Assembly: GCA_002335605.1 (NCBI GenBank)
Contig: BEDY01000004.1
Location: 1,612,001-1,676,000, forward strand
Direction of reading: 5' to 3'
DNA from: Prillingera fragicola
Lineage: Eukaryota > Basidiomycota > Tremellomycetes > Trichosporonales > Trichosporonaceae
Length of the DNA stretch: 64,000 nucleotides
Part shown: positions 23,049 through 33,828 of the stretch, one piece after another
Position numbering within the stretch: the first letter of the stretch is position 1
How the letters are laid out: each line of letters begins with the position of its first letter
Notes under the pieces: model-generated
What the model was told of the DNA's origin: nothing
Seen by the model: the letters and a program-made list of their open reading frames with translations, nothing else
Databases searched by the model: none
Program-made: the position numbers and the translations under genes

Positions 23049-24821
23049 CTACACCATGGCCGCAATGATAGCCGCCGCGACGGCGGCACCGCTGACGCCG
23101 ACCTTTACGGCGCCGCTAGCTGCTCCCGAGCCGGTACCGCTTCCGCCACTGGTTCCGCCGCTGGTCCCCGACGAGGTGCTGTTGGATCCACCGTCGCCGA
23201 GGCCGCTGCCGCCCGCGCCGGGGGTGGTTGTGCTTCCCGTGCCGCCGTTGCCGGTCTCGGCTGTGAGCTGGGATCCACAGACCTTAACGTCCTTGCAGAG
23301 CTGGTCTGCGGTAAACTTCTTGTTGGCCGCGGCGGTGAGGCGGCCGAGACCGACTGCGGGGCCGGGGGAGAGGCGGTGGGCAGTGTAAATGTTCTTCATG
23401 ATGGTTGCGCCGAGGAGCCAGAGCGTGTCCATGTTGAGACTGCCCGACGAGGCCGGGTCGGCGGGGAGGTACATGATTGTGCCGAGACACATGCCGTCGC
23501 CGTTCTCGAGGTCGCCGGCGATGAGGTCTGCGCCGTAGATGGGGAACTGCTGTCCGCCAAAGCCAATGGTGACCTCGGCATTGAGGGCGCCAGCGCAGGG
23601 AACGTAAAAGTAGCCCTCGCTTCCCATTTCCGTGACCGAACCGGGCTTGCTGCCAGGAATGGCGGCGTAAAAGGCCGTGACGACAGACTGCGGGAGGACG
23701 GTCCACGAGGTACCCGAGTCGAGGGTGGCGACGCCGCTGCTGCCGATACGCTTGCCGTTGACGGTCATGCCTTCGACAGGAATCTCCCAGTGGCCCGACG
23801 TGGCATCCGCAACGTCGACGTACGTGAGCGAACCGTCAATGAGCGACTCGTCGACACCGCCAAGGGTGATCTGGCCGCCCTTGGCCTCCTGCTCGACGCT
23901 AGCCGACGAGATGTAGATGGACTGCATCTGGTCGACCTCGCGCGCGAGGTACATGCCAAACTCGGGGTCGGCCCACGCCTGCTCCGCAAGGGTCTGCCAG
24001 AACGGCTGGCTGGGGCCGCGCTCGCCAATCGAAAAGCCGGCAATACCACTGGCGCCGCCGTCAATGTACGACTTGATCTCGGTGGCGTCAAACGCAGCAC
24101 CGATGTACTGGTTCCGGATAGTCTGGCCGCCAAACGACACCGTGTCGGCCCCGAGCTCGTAGTCGGTCTCGCCCTTGAGGTAAGGGATGCGGTAGGCCTT
24201 GCCGGTGGTCAGCCACGTGGACGAGGCCTTGGGGTTGTAGTGTGCCTTGAGCTTTGCGCAGTCGCCAGTGTTGCACTCGGTGGTGGCCACCCACAGCAGC
24301 GACGAGCCAGTGTCGACGTGCACGCCGAGGGTCTGGGCAGGGGTGCTAGTTTGTCAGCAGATGCCACACGGCTTTCGGCCCACTCACCCGATCTGGACGT
24401 CGGCGACGTAGAGCAAGTCACGATGCGAGTTGAGCATGTTGACCTCTGCCTCGCCGAGGTTGGTCCCGACAGCCTGCGGGGTCACACTGCTTCCAGTGCT
24501 AGTCTGCCTCTTGCGCGCAGCGACCTTGCGCTTGAGCATCTCGCGGCCGACGCCGGGTGCTCCCCGGCGGGCACGCAGGGGAATGTGCTGGGGTGCGGCG
24601 GCGCGCTTGACGCCAGCCGTGCCCGAGCGCGGGGGCAGGGCGATGGGGACGCTGTCGCCTGCGATCGAGTTCCAGTGAAAGTCGGGGTCGGCGGCGCGGG
24701 CCTCTTGCTTGTGGGCCGGGAGCTCGATCTCGGACGACTCGCCGCCGAGGCTGGTCCAGTGGAAGTCTTGGGCGTGGGCCAAGGTGGCCGCGAGGGCAAA
24801 CAGGGCGAGCAGGCGGGGCAT
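23049..24821 (-). CDS. Secreted pepsin-like aspartic protease, probably GPI-anchored
   Basis: A1-family endopeptidase. Two exons (24821-24388, 24345-23049) give 576 residues. A signal peptide (MPRLLALFALAATLAHA) is followed by a propeptide with dibasic sites (GVKRAAAP, RKRQTS), consistent with Kex2 processing. The active-site motifs are HVDTGSSLLW and ATLDSGTSWT. The flap region reads AYRIPYLKGETDYELG. A long Ser/Gly/Thr-rich linker then ends in a short hydrophobic tail, SGAAVAAAIIAAMV, the pattern of a GPI-anchor signal in yapsin-like proteases. It sits within the group of secreted hydrolases and F-box-like genes of this region. Substrate specificity cannot be told. Confidence 0.92.
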
Positions 24822-25853
24822 CGCGGTGGGTAGTAGGTGGTGTGGGGGTGTCGGTGTAGTGTGGTGTACACGAACAGACGATGGAGGAGGACAGAAGAAG
24901 AGTAAAAGGTGGTTTGGGGTATTAAACGTTTGGGTTAGACGACAAGGACGAGGATGAGGATGCTGCTGCGGTGAAACGCCAAGCCAGGTCCATATTGATC
25001 ATGCAGCAGCTGCCGTGATCCGCAAGCTGCTCGGCAATGGCGGCAAGGCAGCAGAGCAGCAGCGACAGCAGCGACGCGGGCTGCAATGACCGGGAATAGT
25101 CAGGGGCTATGCACAGTACCAAGAGGGTAGAAAGCAAGCATCCAGCAGCTGTGCAGTGCTCGTGGCGGGAGAGGCACCCCCATCGTCAGGGATCATCCTC
25201 CTGCTGCTCTGCTCTCTCGCTCTCTCCCTGCTCTCTCGCTTGCCCATCTCCCTGCTCTCTCTCTCTGTACCTCTCGTATCATTGCTGTCGGGACATTAAT
25301 GTTACTTAGTGGCTGTCGCTCGGAGCAAGCATAGGAGTAGCAGTGACAACCAGCCTGCAGATCGCGTACACCCAAGCCCACGACGTCTGCAGATCACAAG
25401 CTCACCAGCCTATTCCAGAGATCCAGCTCAACACTGCGACGGTCTACCCCACCCGCAGCGATGCCGCTCCACCACCCAAGAGCAGCACTGCCAACACGGC
25501 GATGCATGGTTCTAGCGGGGAGGCTGTACCAGAGTAGTGTCTCAAGTCAGCCCCAGGGTTCTTCCGCTTAGCCGCATCCCCCTTGGCGTTCTTCACCCTT
25601 TGCATCCTCCCATCCGTCACCTGGCTGCTCTGCGCTGGCGTGCTGAGGAGGCTCTACGAGTCCGAGTCTGCTCGGACCGCGGCCGGAGATCCCAGCGCTG
25701 GCGGCGCTCACTGGGACCTGGCGCTGCTGCTGGTGGCTGGCAGGTGCCTCTCGTCACCTCTCATCCATCCATCACTAACAATACACGCATCCCAACACCA
25801 AGCCTAGGAAGCAGCTCCAACTCCACTGCTCCACGACTAACACTGCATGCAGC
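24822..25853. other. Intergenic region upstream of the aspartic protease
   Basis: About 1 kb that includes the protease promoter. A C/T-rich tract made of CTCTCT, CTCGCT and CCTGCT words runs from about 25204 to 25268. The frames at 25537-25857 were considered and not accepted, as they show no family signal. Nothing else is recognised. Confidence 0.35.
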
Positions 25854-26876
25854 CTAGGCAAACATCTCCAACTCAAACTGCTCCCCACTAACCCCAGCCC
25901 GATACTCGTCGACACTCAAGAACACGACCTTGGGCTCCACCATCCCGGCCGCGGCATACCTCGCCCCAATCGCCGCAGCAATCCCCTCCCCATCCCCGGC
26001 GTCGTGGAGAAACGGCAACCCGACAAAAACATACCCCCCAGCCCCGTGGCGCGGGTGGCTCATCTCCCCAACCGTCGCACGCAGCGCCGCCTCCTCCACC
26101 CGCGCGTGCTCGCGCTCCCCCCGGCGTGCACGCGCGGGGGGGACGGACGGACTAAAGATCACGACCACGACCTCGAGCTCCCCGGCAGCCGACCAGTCCG
26201 GGACAGCAAACACAGGCCGCGGGAGGGGGTAGGTGTAGCGGAGGTTGAAGACTGCGCGCCGTGGGCCGGCGGGGAGGGCGAGTGCGGGGCCGAGCACGCA
26301 GCGGGGGCCCCAGGCGCGGCTGCTTGTGTCGCTTGCGCGCAGGCCGATGGTTTGAAATACGACCACTGTGGTCGCTGTTGTGGATGTGTGGGATGCGTGG
26401 GGGAGGTTGAGGAAGCGGACCGTGTGCAGGTTGGGGAGGAGGGTGCGCAGGGTCGAGAGCTGCGGGACCGCGCGGGCCGTGGCGAGGTCGAGGACGCGCG
26501 TGCGCTGCGGCGCCGCGCGGGGGAGGATCGTGTCGTCGGCGTGTCCTGGGATGTGCTTGCCTTCGCGGTCGCGGAAGCGGACGAGGGGGTGGGAGGGGGG
26601 CACGTCGAGGTTTAGGTGCGTCGCGAGGAGGACGTCGACCTGGTGTTGGATCTCTTTGCAGCTTGGGCGGAGCGCGCCGAGGGAGGAGGTGCTCGCGTAG
26701 GAGAGGACGCTGGAGAAGATGTGCGGGAAGGAGGCGTGGTCGAGCGATAGCGTGTGCGGCGCGTGTGGCGCGTGGCTGGCGTGGACGGCTAACATTGTGA
26801 GTGGGTGTATAACGAGTAGGGGGCACTGGGGTAGGACTTTGGATTGTGCGAGTCTATCTAATAAGCTCGCAGTCAC
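25854..26876 (-). CDS. F-box-like family protein, copy 2
   Basis: Intronless, 340 residues from the first ATG at 26876 or 313 from the ATG at 26795; the family alignment starts just after the second, which may be the true start. The same three blocks as copy 1 are seen: SFPHIFSSVLSYAS with ALRPSCKEIQ; RTRVLDLATA with LPNLHTVRFL; and KVVFLSVDEYRAGVSGEQFE at the very end. Overall identity to the other copies looks low outside these blocks. Function is unknown; a weak F-box at the N-terminus is the only hint. Confidence 0.7.
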   Translation of the reverse strand: MTASLLDRLAQSKVLPQCPLLVIHPLTMLAVHASHAPHAPHTLSLDHASFPHIFSSVLSYASTSSLGALRPSCKEIQHQVDVLLATHLNLDVPPSHPLVRFRDREGKHIPGHADDTILPRAAPQRTRVLDLATARAVPQLSTLRTLLPNLHTVRFLNLPHASHTSTTATTVVVFQTIGLRASDTSSRAWGPRCVLGPALALPAGPRRAVFNLRYTYPLPRPVFAVPDWSAAGELEVVVVIFSPSVPPARARRGEREHARVEEAALRATVGEMSHPRHGAGGYVFVGLPFLHDAGDGEGIAAAIGARYAAAGMVEPKVVFLSVDEYRAGVSGEQFELEMFA

Positions 26877-26930
26877 TTCGAGAGTCGCGACGTCGCTGTA
26901 GATTTGCTGGCGGACGGATTGGGTGCGATG

Positions 26931-26998
26931 TTGCTTTCAGAGACCGTGGCGGCGTTGCTTTCAGAGAGCGGCGTGCTGCTTTCAGAGAGCGGCGTCGG
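26931..26998. repeat. Three-copy minisatellite, unit 22-24 bp
   Basis: Three head-to-tail units at 26931-26954, 26955-26976 and 26977-26998 share the core TGCTTTCAGAGA followed by CGGCG-like bases. It lies upstream of F-box-like copy 2. Confidence 0.8.
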
Positions 26999-27521
26999 CT
27001 GGTGCAATTGTAGGGTGTGGACAGCAAGGTTGCGACCAGGCAAGCTGCTGCTTCGTCGAGCTGGACGTGGGGATCGAGAATGCCCCAGGAGATGGGTGGC
27101 CAAGAGATGGTGGGTGGCGATAGTGTTATCTGTTCCTGTGAGATTGTGGCCGCTGGGGTCCTCGCGTCGATGTGGTACGACAGTCGAGCTGGAGCTGTGA
27201 GGGGGTGACAGAGAAGAGAACAGTGCAATGCGATATGTACCCATGCAGTCACCATGCAGTCAGCGGTCTAGTGCATGGTCCTCGCTGTCCAGCTGCTGCT
27301 GCTGCTGCTGTCGTCGCATAAACACCTTCAGATCAATCACATGCAACATGACGCAACATGCCTCTTCAACTTTTTTCTGCATCTCCATGCACCCCTCGTC
27401 CCCCGCCTTGCTCGGGCATGACCCCGAAGGGTGATTAGAACGACCTGCGATCCTGCGAGTTAATAAAGCTTGGTGACACCGGTGGCGTGCCGCGGGTACC
27501 ATGCTCTGCATCTCGACATGA

Positions 27522-27684
27522 GATGTCAACACCGGGCGGGCTCCACCGAGTAGTCTTGTGCAAGCGATGTCAACACGATTGCTGAGCCATTGTGCCTATG
27601 CTCGTGACCTGCTCTTACCGCCGGGTTCCAGCAGCGCGGCAGGCTCTGAGCAGCGAAGTGACGTCGAGCTGGATGTCAACACCG
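27522..27684. repeat. Three dispersed copies of GATGTCAACAC
   Basis: Exact 11-bp direct repeats begin at 27522, 27566 and 27672, between 275 and 425 bp before the ATG of F-box-like copy 3. Two of the three extend to GATGTCAACACCG. This could be a transcription-factor site; that is inference. Confidence 0.6.
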
Positions 27685-27946
27685 ACATGGCATACCTCGT
27701 ACTGGCATGTGGAGAATGACGACAGGCACCTCCACTGCGTCGCTCCACATCGCATCTCTCTCACTACTCTCTCTGTCGCTGTTTGCTACTCGGCTAGCAT
27801 ATTCAGCAATCCTGCCTCTGCATCGCCTACTGCTGCCCTAGGCGTGACGACATGGACCAAGCGGACTGAGTACGCCACCCTGCTCAAGAGCTCAGCCAAA
27901 GAGTGACCACTGCGCTTGCTCCATCTGCCCTCGACGAGCGCAAGTC

Positions 27947-29098
27947 ATGGCGAACGACGCCACCGACGCGCAGCCAGCCGAGCGCGCAGACGCCACCGCC
28001 GCTGTTGGCCCCACCGCCGACAACCCATCACCGGCCTCTCCACCACGCACGCGCTCGCGCTCGAGCTCTCGCTCTCCACCACGCTCGAGCTCGAGCTCTC
28101 CACCACGCACGCGCTCACGCTCGAGCTCTCGCTCTCGCTCTCGCTCTCGCGGTCGCGCAGTCATCTCCGCCTCGGCCTTTCCCCACCTAATCGATGCCAT
28201 CTTCGCCGCGGCCCCGCGCACCGCCCTCCTAGCTCTCGGAACAGCCTGTCGGGCATGGCGCGACCGCGCCGCGGCACAGCTGGCCGCCCACATAGTCATA
28301 AGCAGCCACACCCCGCTCGACGTCCTGGGGCGTGGCGGCCGCATCCCGGGGCTGTCCCTCGACAGCCCGTCCTACGCCCTCGTGCTCGCGCACACACGCA
28401 CCGTCGACGTCGTCGGGGCGCTCGGCATGCCCCGCGCCAAGCTGCTGCAGCTCTCGGCCGCGCTCACGCACGTCGAGACTGTGCGGCTCCGCCACCAGCC
28501 GGCCGGGCGGGTGACGACCGCGTGCCCGATCCCCACCAAGCGGCTCGTGACGTTTACGACGTTTACAGAGTGCGGGCTGTGGGACCACCCCGCGGTCGCC
28601 GAGGTCGGCCCCGTGCCGGACGGCGTGCAGCGGTTCGTCCTCAACGTGCGGTACGACCCGGGGCGGGCGTGGATGCCGCAGGCGTTCATCCCGCCGTTTG
28701 CGCGGCCGATCGGCCTGCAAGAGGTCGTCGTGCTGTTCACGCCCAAGGTCGTGCATCGCGAGGATGAGCTGAACTGGTTTCGACGCGCCAACAAGCCGAT
28801 GGGCATGTTCAACTCGCTCGTGCTGGGGATGGCGACGACCATCCCGCGGGTCAGGTATGTGTTTGTCGATGTGCAGCGGTTGCGGCCCGTGTGGCTCGGA
28901 ATCGAGAGTGGGCCTGGCGCCGCCGCCAGGGATGTCGTCGAGGAGGTGCGGGGGGCTGTCGCCGAGGGGTTGAGGCGGTGGTCCCAATGGAGTGCGGACG
29001 AAGCGCGCGCTGGTGCGAGGGGGGTGCAGTTCTTGACCAGGGAGGAGTATGCCGCACAAGTGGGAGAAGAGCAGTTTGCCCTCGAGACGAGCGAGTAG
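27947..29098 (+). CDS. F-box-like family protein, copy 3
   Basis: Intronless 383-residue protein. The N-terminus carries an RS-rich low-complexity tract (RTRSRSSSRSPPRSSSSS, about residues 30-65) coded by CTCGAGCTCT-type repeats. Then come the family blocks: AFPHLIDAIFAAAPRTALLA with LGTACRAWRD; AHTRTVDVVG with LTHVETVRLR; and GVQFLTREEYAAQVGEEQFA close to the C-terminus. Its 3' end faces copy 4 across only 45 bp (convergent). The RS tract is absent from the other copies and might be a recent repeat expansion. No function is assigned. Confidence 0.78.
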   Translation: MANDATDAQPAERADATAAVGPTADNPSPASPPRTRSRSSSRSPPRSSSSSPPRTRSRSSSRSRSRSRGRAVISASAFPHLIDAIFAAAPRTALLALGTACRAWRDRAAAQLAAHIVISSHTPLDVLGRGGRIPGLSLDSPSYALVLAHTRTVDVVGALGMPRAKLLQLSAALTHVETVRLRHQPAGRVTTACPIPTKRLVTFTTFTECGLWDHPAVAEVGPVPDGVQRFVLNVRYDPGRAWMPQAFIPPFARPIGLQEVVVLFTPKVVHREDELNWFRRANKPMGMFNSLVLGMATTIPRVRYVFVDVQRLRPVWLGIESGPGAAARDVVEEVRGAVAEGLRRWSQWSADEARAGARGVQFLTREEYAAQVGEEQFALETSE

Positions 29099-29143
29099 AC
29101 GACCACACTTTGTACTGAAGACATGTATGCATCTAGAGGCTAC

Positions 29144-30637
29144 TTACTCATCCTCACTCTCCCACTCACCGTCGTCCTCTGCCGCCATCGGCTGCCACTC
29201 GCCGGTGGCATCCTGCTCAAACCATGCCGCTTCCTCTTCGTCGCCGTCCCCTTCCTCCTCCTCCTCTTCGTCGTCGTCATCGTCGTCGTCGTCGCCGTCG
29301 TCGCAAGTTGGAACCGGCCAGTCCCGCATCTCAACCCCAGGCGCAGCGGGCGGCACAGCCTCGAGTTCAAACACACTCTCGCCAACCCGAGCCACATAGT
29401 CTTCCCACCCCAGAATCTCCATCCCATCCATCGCAGCCTCGATAGCCTGCCTCCTCTCCTTCTCCTCCTCGTCACTCATCCCCTCCCCGTCATTCGTGAC
29501 CTTGGCAAACAGGGCCATTGCCAGGTCCTTGAGCCCCTCCTCCAACGTCGTACAGTCCTCCTCCAACTCCTCCTCCGCAGCCGCAGCCTTCTCCTCCTCC
29601 GTAGCACTGTTACCAGCAACAAGCACGACCCGCGGCAAAGGCACCGCACTCCCCACCAAGGGCCGCAAAAGAAACACGCCCGCAACAAGCACCAACCCCA
29701 CCATCCCCTCCTCGGCCACAACCTCGGCCGCACACCGCGGCGGCGCGACGAGCACAACAAGCTCCTCCACGCCCGCAGGCAGGGCGCCGACCGCCTCGGC
29801 GGCGCGCGCGGACGCCCGCGTGTGCGCGTCCGGGATGAGCGTGATGACCACCCTGCGGGCGGGGAGGAGGGGGCGGGGGTGGGCGCGCTCGTCCGTGTCG
29901 GCCGTTTCCGCTGCGAGGTGGATAAAGTCTACACTGTGCTGCGGGCGGGTCGCGGGGTGGGCGCAGCGTGCGCGCCGGATTGTGTGCAGGTTGGGGAGTG
30001 TGTCTAGCGGGAAGGTTGAGAGGTCGCCTTGTTGGCAGATTAGGAAGCCTTGGGTGTCGGATTGCTGGAGCTGGGCCAAGGACGGGACGGGCGGGGCGGA
30101 GCGCCAGTAGTCTACGACCTTTGTGTGGGCGAGGTTGTGCAGCCATGCCTCGCGTTCGGCGACGGTGCGGCCTAGGAGGTGGTGCGGGGCGGTGTCGGCG
30201 CCGCCGGGGAGCTTTGTGCCGTGTGGCGTGCGGAGGGTCGTGTGCTGGGTGTTGTTGAAGGGGGCTGAGACGACTATGTGGCTGAAGAGGAGCTTGTCGG
30301 CTTGCGTCTTGAGGTGCTTGGATGCTAGGCGGAGGGAGACGAGGTCGCTGTCTGGCAGGTACGTGAGGATGCTGTGGATAATGTCCGGGTAGGAGCTGTA
30401 GTCGAGCTTGATGGCCGTGTTGAGCGGGCGGGAGGGGGATTGGGCGATGGGTGTGAGGTTGGAGATGAGGTCTTGGTAGGTTTGGGGGATGGGAGGAGGT
30501 TGGTTCTCATCCTTGTACGTCGTCCAGGTCGGCCTCGTCGCGGTGAGAATGCCGGGCGACTTTGGCTTGAGGGCCATGGACAGGCTGGGGAGGGATGAAA
30601 AGCGGAGGTGTTCGAGGGGAGGTAGTGGTACGGTCAT
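29144..30637 (-). CDS. F-box-like family protein, copy 4
   Basis: Intronless, 497 residues from the ATG at 30637 (context ACAATGAC); the frame stays open upstream to 30751. This copy has the best F-box: YPDIIHSILTYLPDSDLVSL, RLASKHLKTQ. The family blocks follow: AHTKVVDYWR with LPNLHTIRRA, then ILGWEDYVARVGESVFELEA. Unlike the others it extends past the last block by about 70 residues that include a nine-residue Asp run followed by glutamates and end acidic. That extension may be a repeat-driven addition. An SCF adaptor role is possible but unproven. Confidence 0.76.
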   Translation of the reverse strand: MTVPLPPLEHLRFSSLPSLSMALKPKSPGILTATRPTWTTYKDENQPPPIPQTYQDLISNLTPIAQSPSRPLNTAIKLDYSSYPDIIHSILTYLPDSDLVSLRLASKHLKTQADKLLFSHIVVSAPFNNTQHTTLRTPHGTKLPGGADTAPHHLLGRTVAEREAWLHNLAHTKVVDYWRSAPPVPSLAQLQQSDTQGFLICQQGDLSTFPLDTLPNLHTIRRARCAHPATRPQHSVDFIHLAAETADTDERAHPRPLLPARRVVITLIPDAHTRASARAAEAVGALPAGVEELVVLVAPPRCAAEVVAEEGMVGLVLVAGVFLLRPLVGSAVPLPRVVLVAGNSATEEEKAAAAEEELEEDCTTLEEGLKDLAMALFAKVTNDGEGMSDEEEKERRQAIEAAMDGMEILGWEDYVARVGESVFELEAVPPAAPGVEMRDWPVPTCDDGDDDDDDDDEEEEEEGDGDEEEAAWFEQDATGEWQPMAAEDDGEWESEDE

Positions 30638-30966
30638 TGTCGCTGATGTGAGCTGGTTGATGTTGACAAGAGGTAGACAATGTGTAACAAGTTTATATCT
30701 CAAGATGGGGGAGCACTGCCTTGACAATGTCTCCGTTATCTGGCCGGCCATGCCAACGCTGCCGTGCCATGAGCCCAGTGGTCTCGGACACTTGCTCCTT
30801 CATTCGCACGCATCTCCATGTACGTGCATGCTGAGCAGTGATCCCAGTGCATGATGCCCAAATGCAAAGTAGCAAGCGCAGCAAGTCGAGACATGTCAGT
30901 GGTTTGTTTGGTTCCGGTGGAGGGTCTTGGTAACATTCTGCATCATTGTCCAACTTCTCCTATCAA
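30638..30966. other. Intergenic, no gene supported
   Basis: About 330 bp between the start of F-box-like copy 4 and the stop of the S28 peptidase. Nothing is recognised beyond promoter-sized spacing. Confidence 0.35.
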
Positions 30967-32818
30967 CTAGTGCTTGGCCTTGCAACGCCCAAACTCTGCG
31001 AGCCACTCCTTGACAAAGTGGATCTCCCACTTGTGAAGATCCTTGACCCACTGCGGTGCCAGCGTGGCATTATCAACGTTGAACAAGTCCCAGCAATGGA
31101 CGCCGCCGGGAATGACCAGAGTAGGGGTCTTGACCGTGTTCTCACGATAGTCGCACCAGTAGTCGTCGCACAGGGGCGTGGCGGGGCGCCACGGGTCCAT
31201 CTCGCCGCCGAACATGGCCAGGCGGGGGATGTTGTGGTAACCGTTAAAGTCGCCGCGGTCGTTGGTGTTCTTGATGTCAAGGTCGGGGAAGGGCGGAGTC
31301 TGGTTGAGCTTGCCCGGGGGAAAGTAGGCGGCGCAGAAGCGTTGCGCGATGGAAATGTCCTTGTACTTTGATATAATGGTGCGTTCGCCCTCCTTGTCGT
31401 GCACAGCGTAGTAGCCCCACTGCGTGCAGGTCTGGTACAGCCACGAACGCCAGGTGTACGACGCCGTGCTCGTGTCGAAGTCCTGGCCGATAAGGTTGTG
31501 GGTGGAGAAGCACTGCTGTCAGCTAGAGCGTAACACTAGAACACCCACGTCGGTAACGTTCTTGCCGCAGTCACCCGTGAGATAGTTTTGCTTAAAGTAG
31601 TCGGCATAAGCAATGACCGAGGGGGTGACGTTTGTGCCGTTCAAGTTGGCACCCTGGACGGTAGGGTCGGTAAGGTTGTTGCACCACAGGTTCCACCCCT
31701 GAGGCTTGTTGTTCACCTCGTTGACCCAGTTCAGGCGCTGGAATTGGCCTAGTATGGTCAGCACACATCTGCAAAGGGTACGCACCAAGGGGCGAGTCAA
31801 GGGCGTCGGCAAAGTCATCGTCCTCAAGCTCCTGCAGACCGAACAACGACTTGATCTTGTAGTTCTCCGAAGGCGACGCGGTGAGCATGGCGTCAATCTG
31901 CTCAATGGCCTCGGACATGGCGTTGATGCAGGTCTGGTTTCCAAACTGCATGATACCCTTGCGGTACTCGGGGTACTCGACCTGCGCGTGCGTGACTCCC
32001 GAACTCGAGATGGCACCCCACACAATGTCAGAGTGCTCCTTGCGCATAAACGCAGCGCGGCCACCGGGGTACGAGCCGCCCATGTAGATCCACGGCGTCT
32101 TGTGGGGCTTGAGCGCGTCGGCGGCAAGGCCCAGGCCGTCGGGCACTGGAAAGTTTTTGATAAACTCGACACTGTCCTGGATAGCTTCGTCGTTGTTCAG
32201 GTAGCGCAAGCCGTCCGTGTCGAGCTTTTCAATGGGGAACGAGCCGCCGTAGTAACGGTGCTCGAGGACGATGAGGAGGCCGTTGGTCGCCTCGCCGAGA
32301 ATCTGCGGAGCACCGCGGTCCATAAAGCCGACTCTGCAAGGCGTGAGCATTCGCGACACTCAACAGAATAACACTTACTGGCCCTCACCCGACGCCTCTC
32401 CGGCGTCGAGGAGGATTACGGGTCCTCCGGGCTTGTAGTACTTGGTGCTGTACCAGTAGCGCTGGCAAAAGGTGCCCGCGGGCGCGTTCTTGTCAAAGTG
32501 AGACCGCTTCTGCTGGAAGCAGTTGGGCGCGTACGCTGCCACGGCAACGGGGCCGTCGTCCTGGACATCCCAAGTCGAGATGCTGCCCCTGGACTTGGCA
32601 AAGTAGCTGTGACGTTTAGCTGTGAGAACAAACGCTGGGGCTCACTCCTCGACCTGGGCACGGAGCTCTCCGGGGAGCTTGCCGAGGGGTGGGCCAGCGT
32701 AGGGGCGCCCGGCGGCGGCGTCGGGGGGCACGTCGTCGCGCTTGTCGAGAGACTCGGTGGGCGCGGCGGTGATTGTGCCGAGGAGGGCGAGTGAGGCGAA
32801 GAGAGTCTTCAAGAGCAT
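30967..32818 (-). CDS. Secreted serine carboxypeptidase, peptidase family S28
   Basis: Prolyl carboxypeptidase/dipeptidyl-peptidase II type enzyme. Five exons (32818-32646, 32606-32379, about 32333-31786, 31748-31549, 31515-30967) give 565 residues. Signal peptide MLLKTLFASLALLGTITAAP, then ESLDKR as a likely Kex2 site. Family motifs: GPVILLDAGEASGEGQ, VLEHRYYGGSFP, the nucleophile elbow WIYMGGSYPGGRAAF, QRLNWVNEV, and the C-terminal FGGEMDPWRPATPL and PGGVHCWDLFN, which carry the catalytic Asp and His. Several NxS/T sequons fit secretion. Related fungal enzymes digest proline-rich peptides outside the cell at acidic pH; that role is inferred from the family. Confidence 0.93.
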
Positions 32819-33828
32819 AGTAAATGAGTGTGGGTAAATGAGTGTGAGTAAAAGAATGTGGGGGGAGAAGCACCGGGAGAGTCGATGGAAGAGAAGACAG
32901 TCGCCCAAGCAGTCCTGTTATACAATCCTGCAGCAGGCGGTGTCGTCGCGCGCGTCGAGCACGAGCAGCGCCGTGTTGCCCGAGAGCAGTAAACACGTCC
33001 TACTACACCACACTGTCCAATGTTTGGATCCTCAAGTGTCGAGAAGCAGCCGCGATGTATCAACCAAGAGCGCCCACGGAGGTGAGTCGCACTAGCTTGG
33101 ATCCGCAGAGCCGCGTCTCGACGCGTCCTGTGGGTCGCGCCAGAGCAGTTTATCACGAAGCCGCGGTCGGCGACTAAACTATCAGTCCCCCATGGCACAC
33201 GCGGGTCAAGCTCTTGCGCAAGTGCTAGCGTCGACGCCTGGCTTCTCGCGATGGCTCAAGGCTCATTCCCGTGAGGACGCTCCGGCAGAGGCACAGCTAT
33301 GCGATAGGAGTTAACGCACATCCGCGGCGAGGGCTATCGACGCATTTAGCCACTGCAGGCTTGTTTATGCCTGTTTTTCTTTCTTTCCGAATGGGGTCCC
33401 TGCGATGTAAGGAATGGAACAAGGTCTGTCAACGAGGAGTCATTGACTGTTAGCCTTTAGTGTTGCGAGTCTAGCGCGCGGAAGTGCCTTTGGGTACCAT
33501 GTGGGGTAGGTGTCACTCGGCGTTGTGCTTGCTCGGCCCGCACGGCAGTACATGGGCCCCTACCTCGTGCTCCCATGCGCTTGTACGCTGTGAGACGTCA
33601 GTATGCACGCACATGGGTTTGCTTCAAACTTCAAACTCTAGGTCACCCGCAAACGCGTCGACGTCGGCGGCACCGGCCACTCGGCGTGGGTTGGTCGAGA
33701 AAGGTTATATCCCGTCCTGGATGCTATATCCGGGGCATGGTGGAGGTCACCGACTAGACACGCTTCCCTTAACCTCCAACTCTTTCTCCATCTCCAGTCA
33801 CAATCACAGCCTCAGGCAGGACCTCACT
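32819..33828. promoter_or_regulatory. Divergent intergenic region between S28 peptidase and GH29 gene
   Basis: About 1 kb between two outward-reading secreted-hydrolase genes. Two ATATCC-containing words (TTATATCC near 33703, CTATATCC near 33723) lie about 110-125 bp before the GH29 start. No coding frame is convincing. Confidence 0.4.

Larger units (their letters stand above)
26877..27946. other. Intergenic region between divergent F-box-like copies 2 and 3
   Basis: About 1.07 kb between two outward-reading paralogs. It contains a short tandem repeat (26931-26998) and three scattered copies of GATGTCAACAC (27522-27684), both described separately. The frame at 26854-27255 on the minus strand owes its RRSLKA repeats to that tandem repeat and is not accepted as a gene. 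Confidence 0.4.

Noticed and set aside
22989..24833. A 614-codon plus-strand frame opposite the aspartic protease
   Set aside because: The sense strand has both catalytic DTG/DSG motifs, a signal peptide and a good intron. The antisense frame shows only Val/Ala/Arg-rich shadow composition.
26854..27255. A minus-strand frame with RRSLKA repeats
   Set aside because: The repeats come from the 22-24 bp minisatellite; the rest has no family similarity, and it overlaps the 5' end of F-box-like copy 2.
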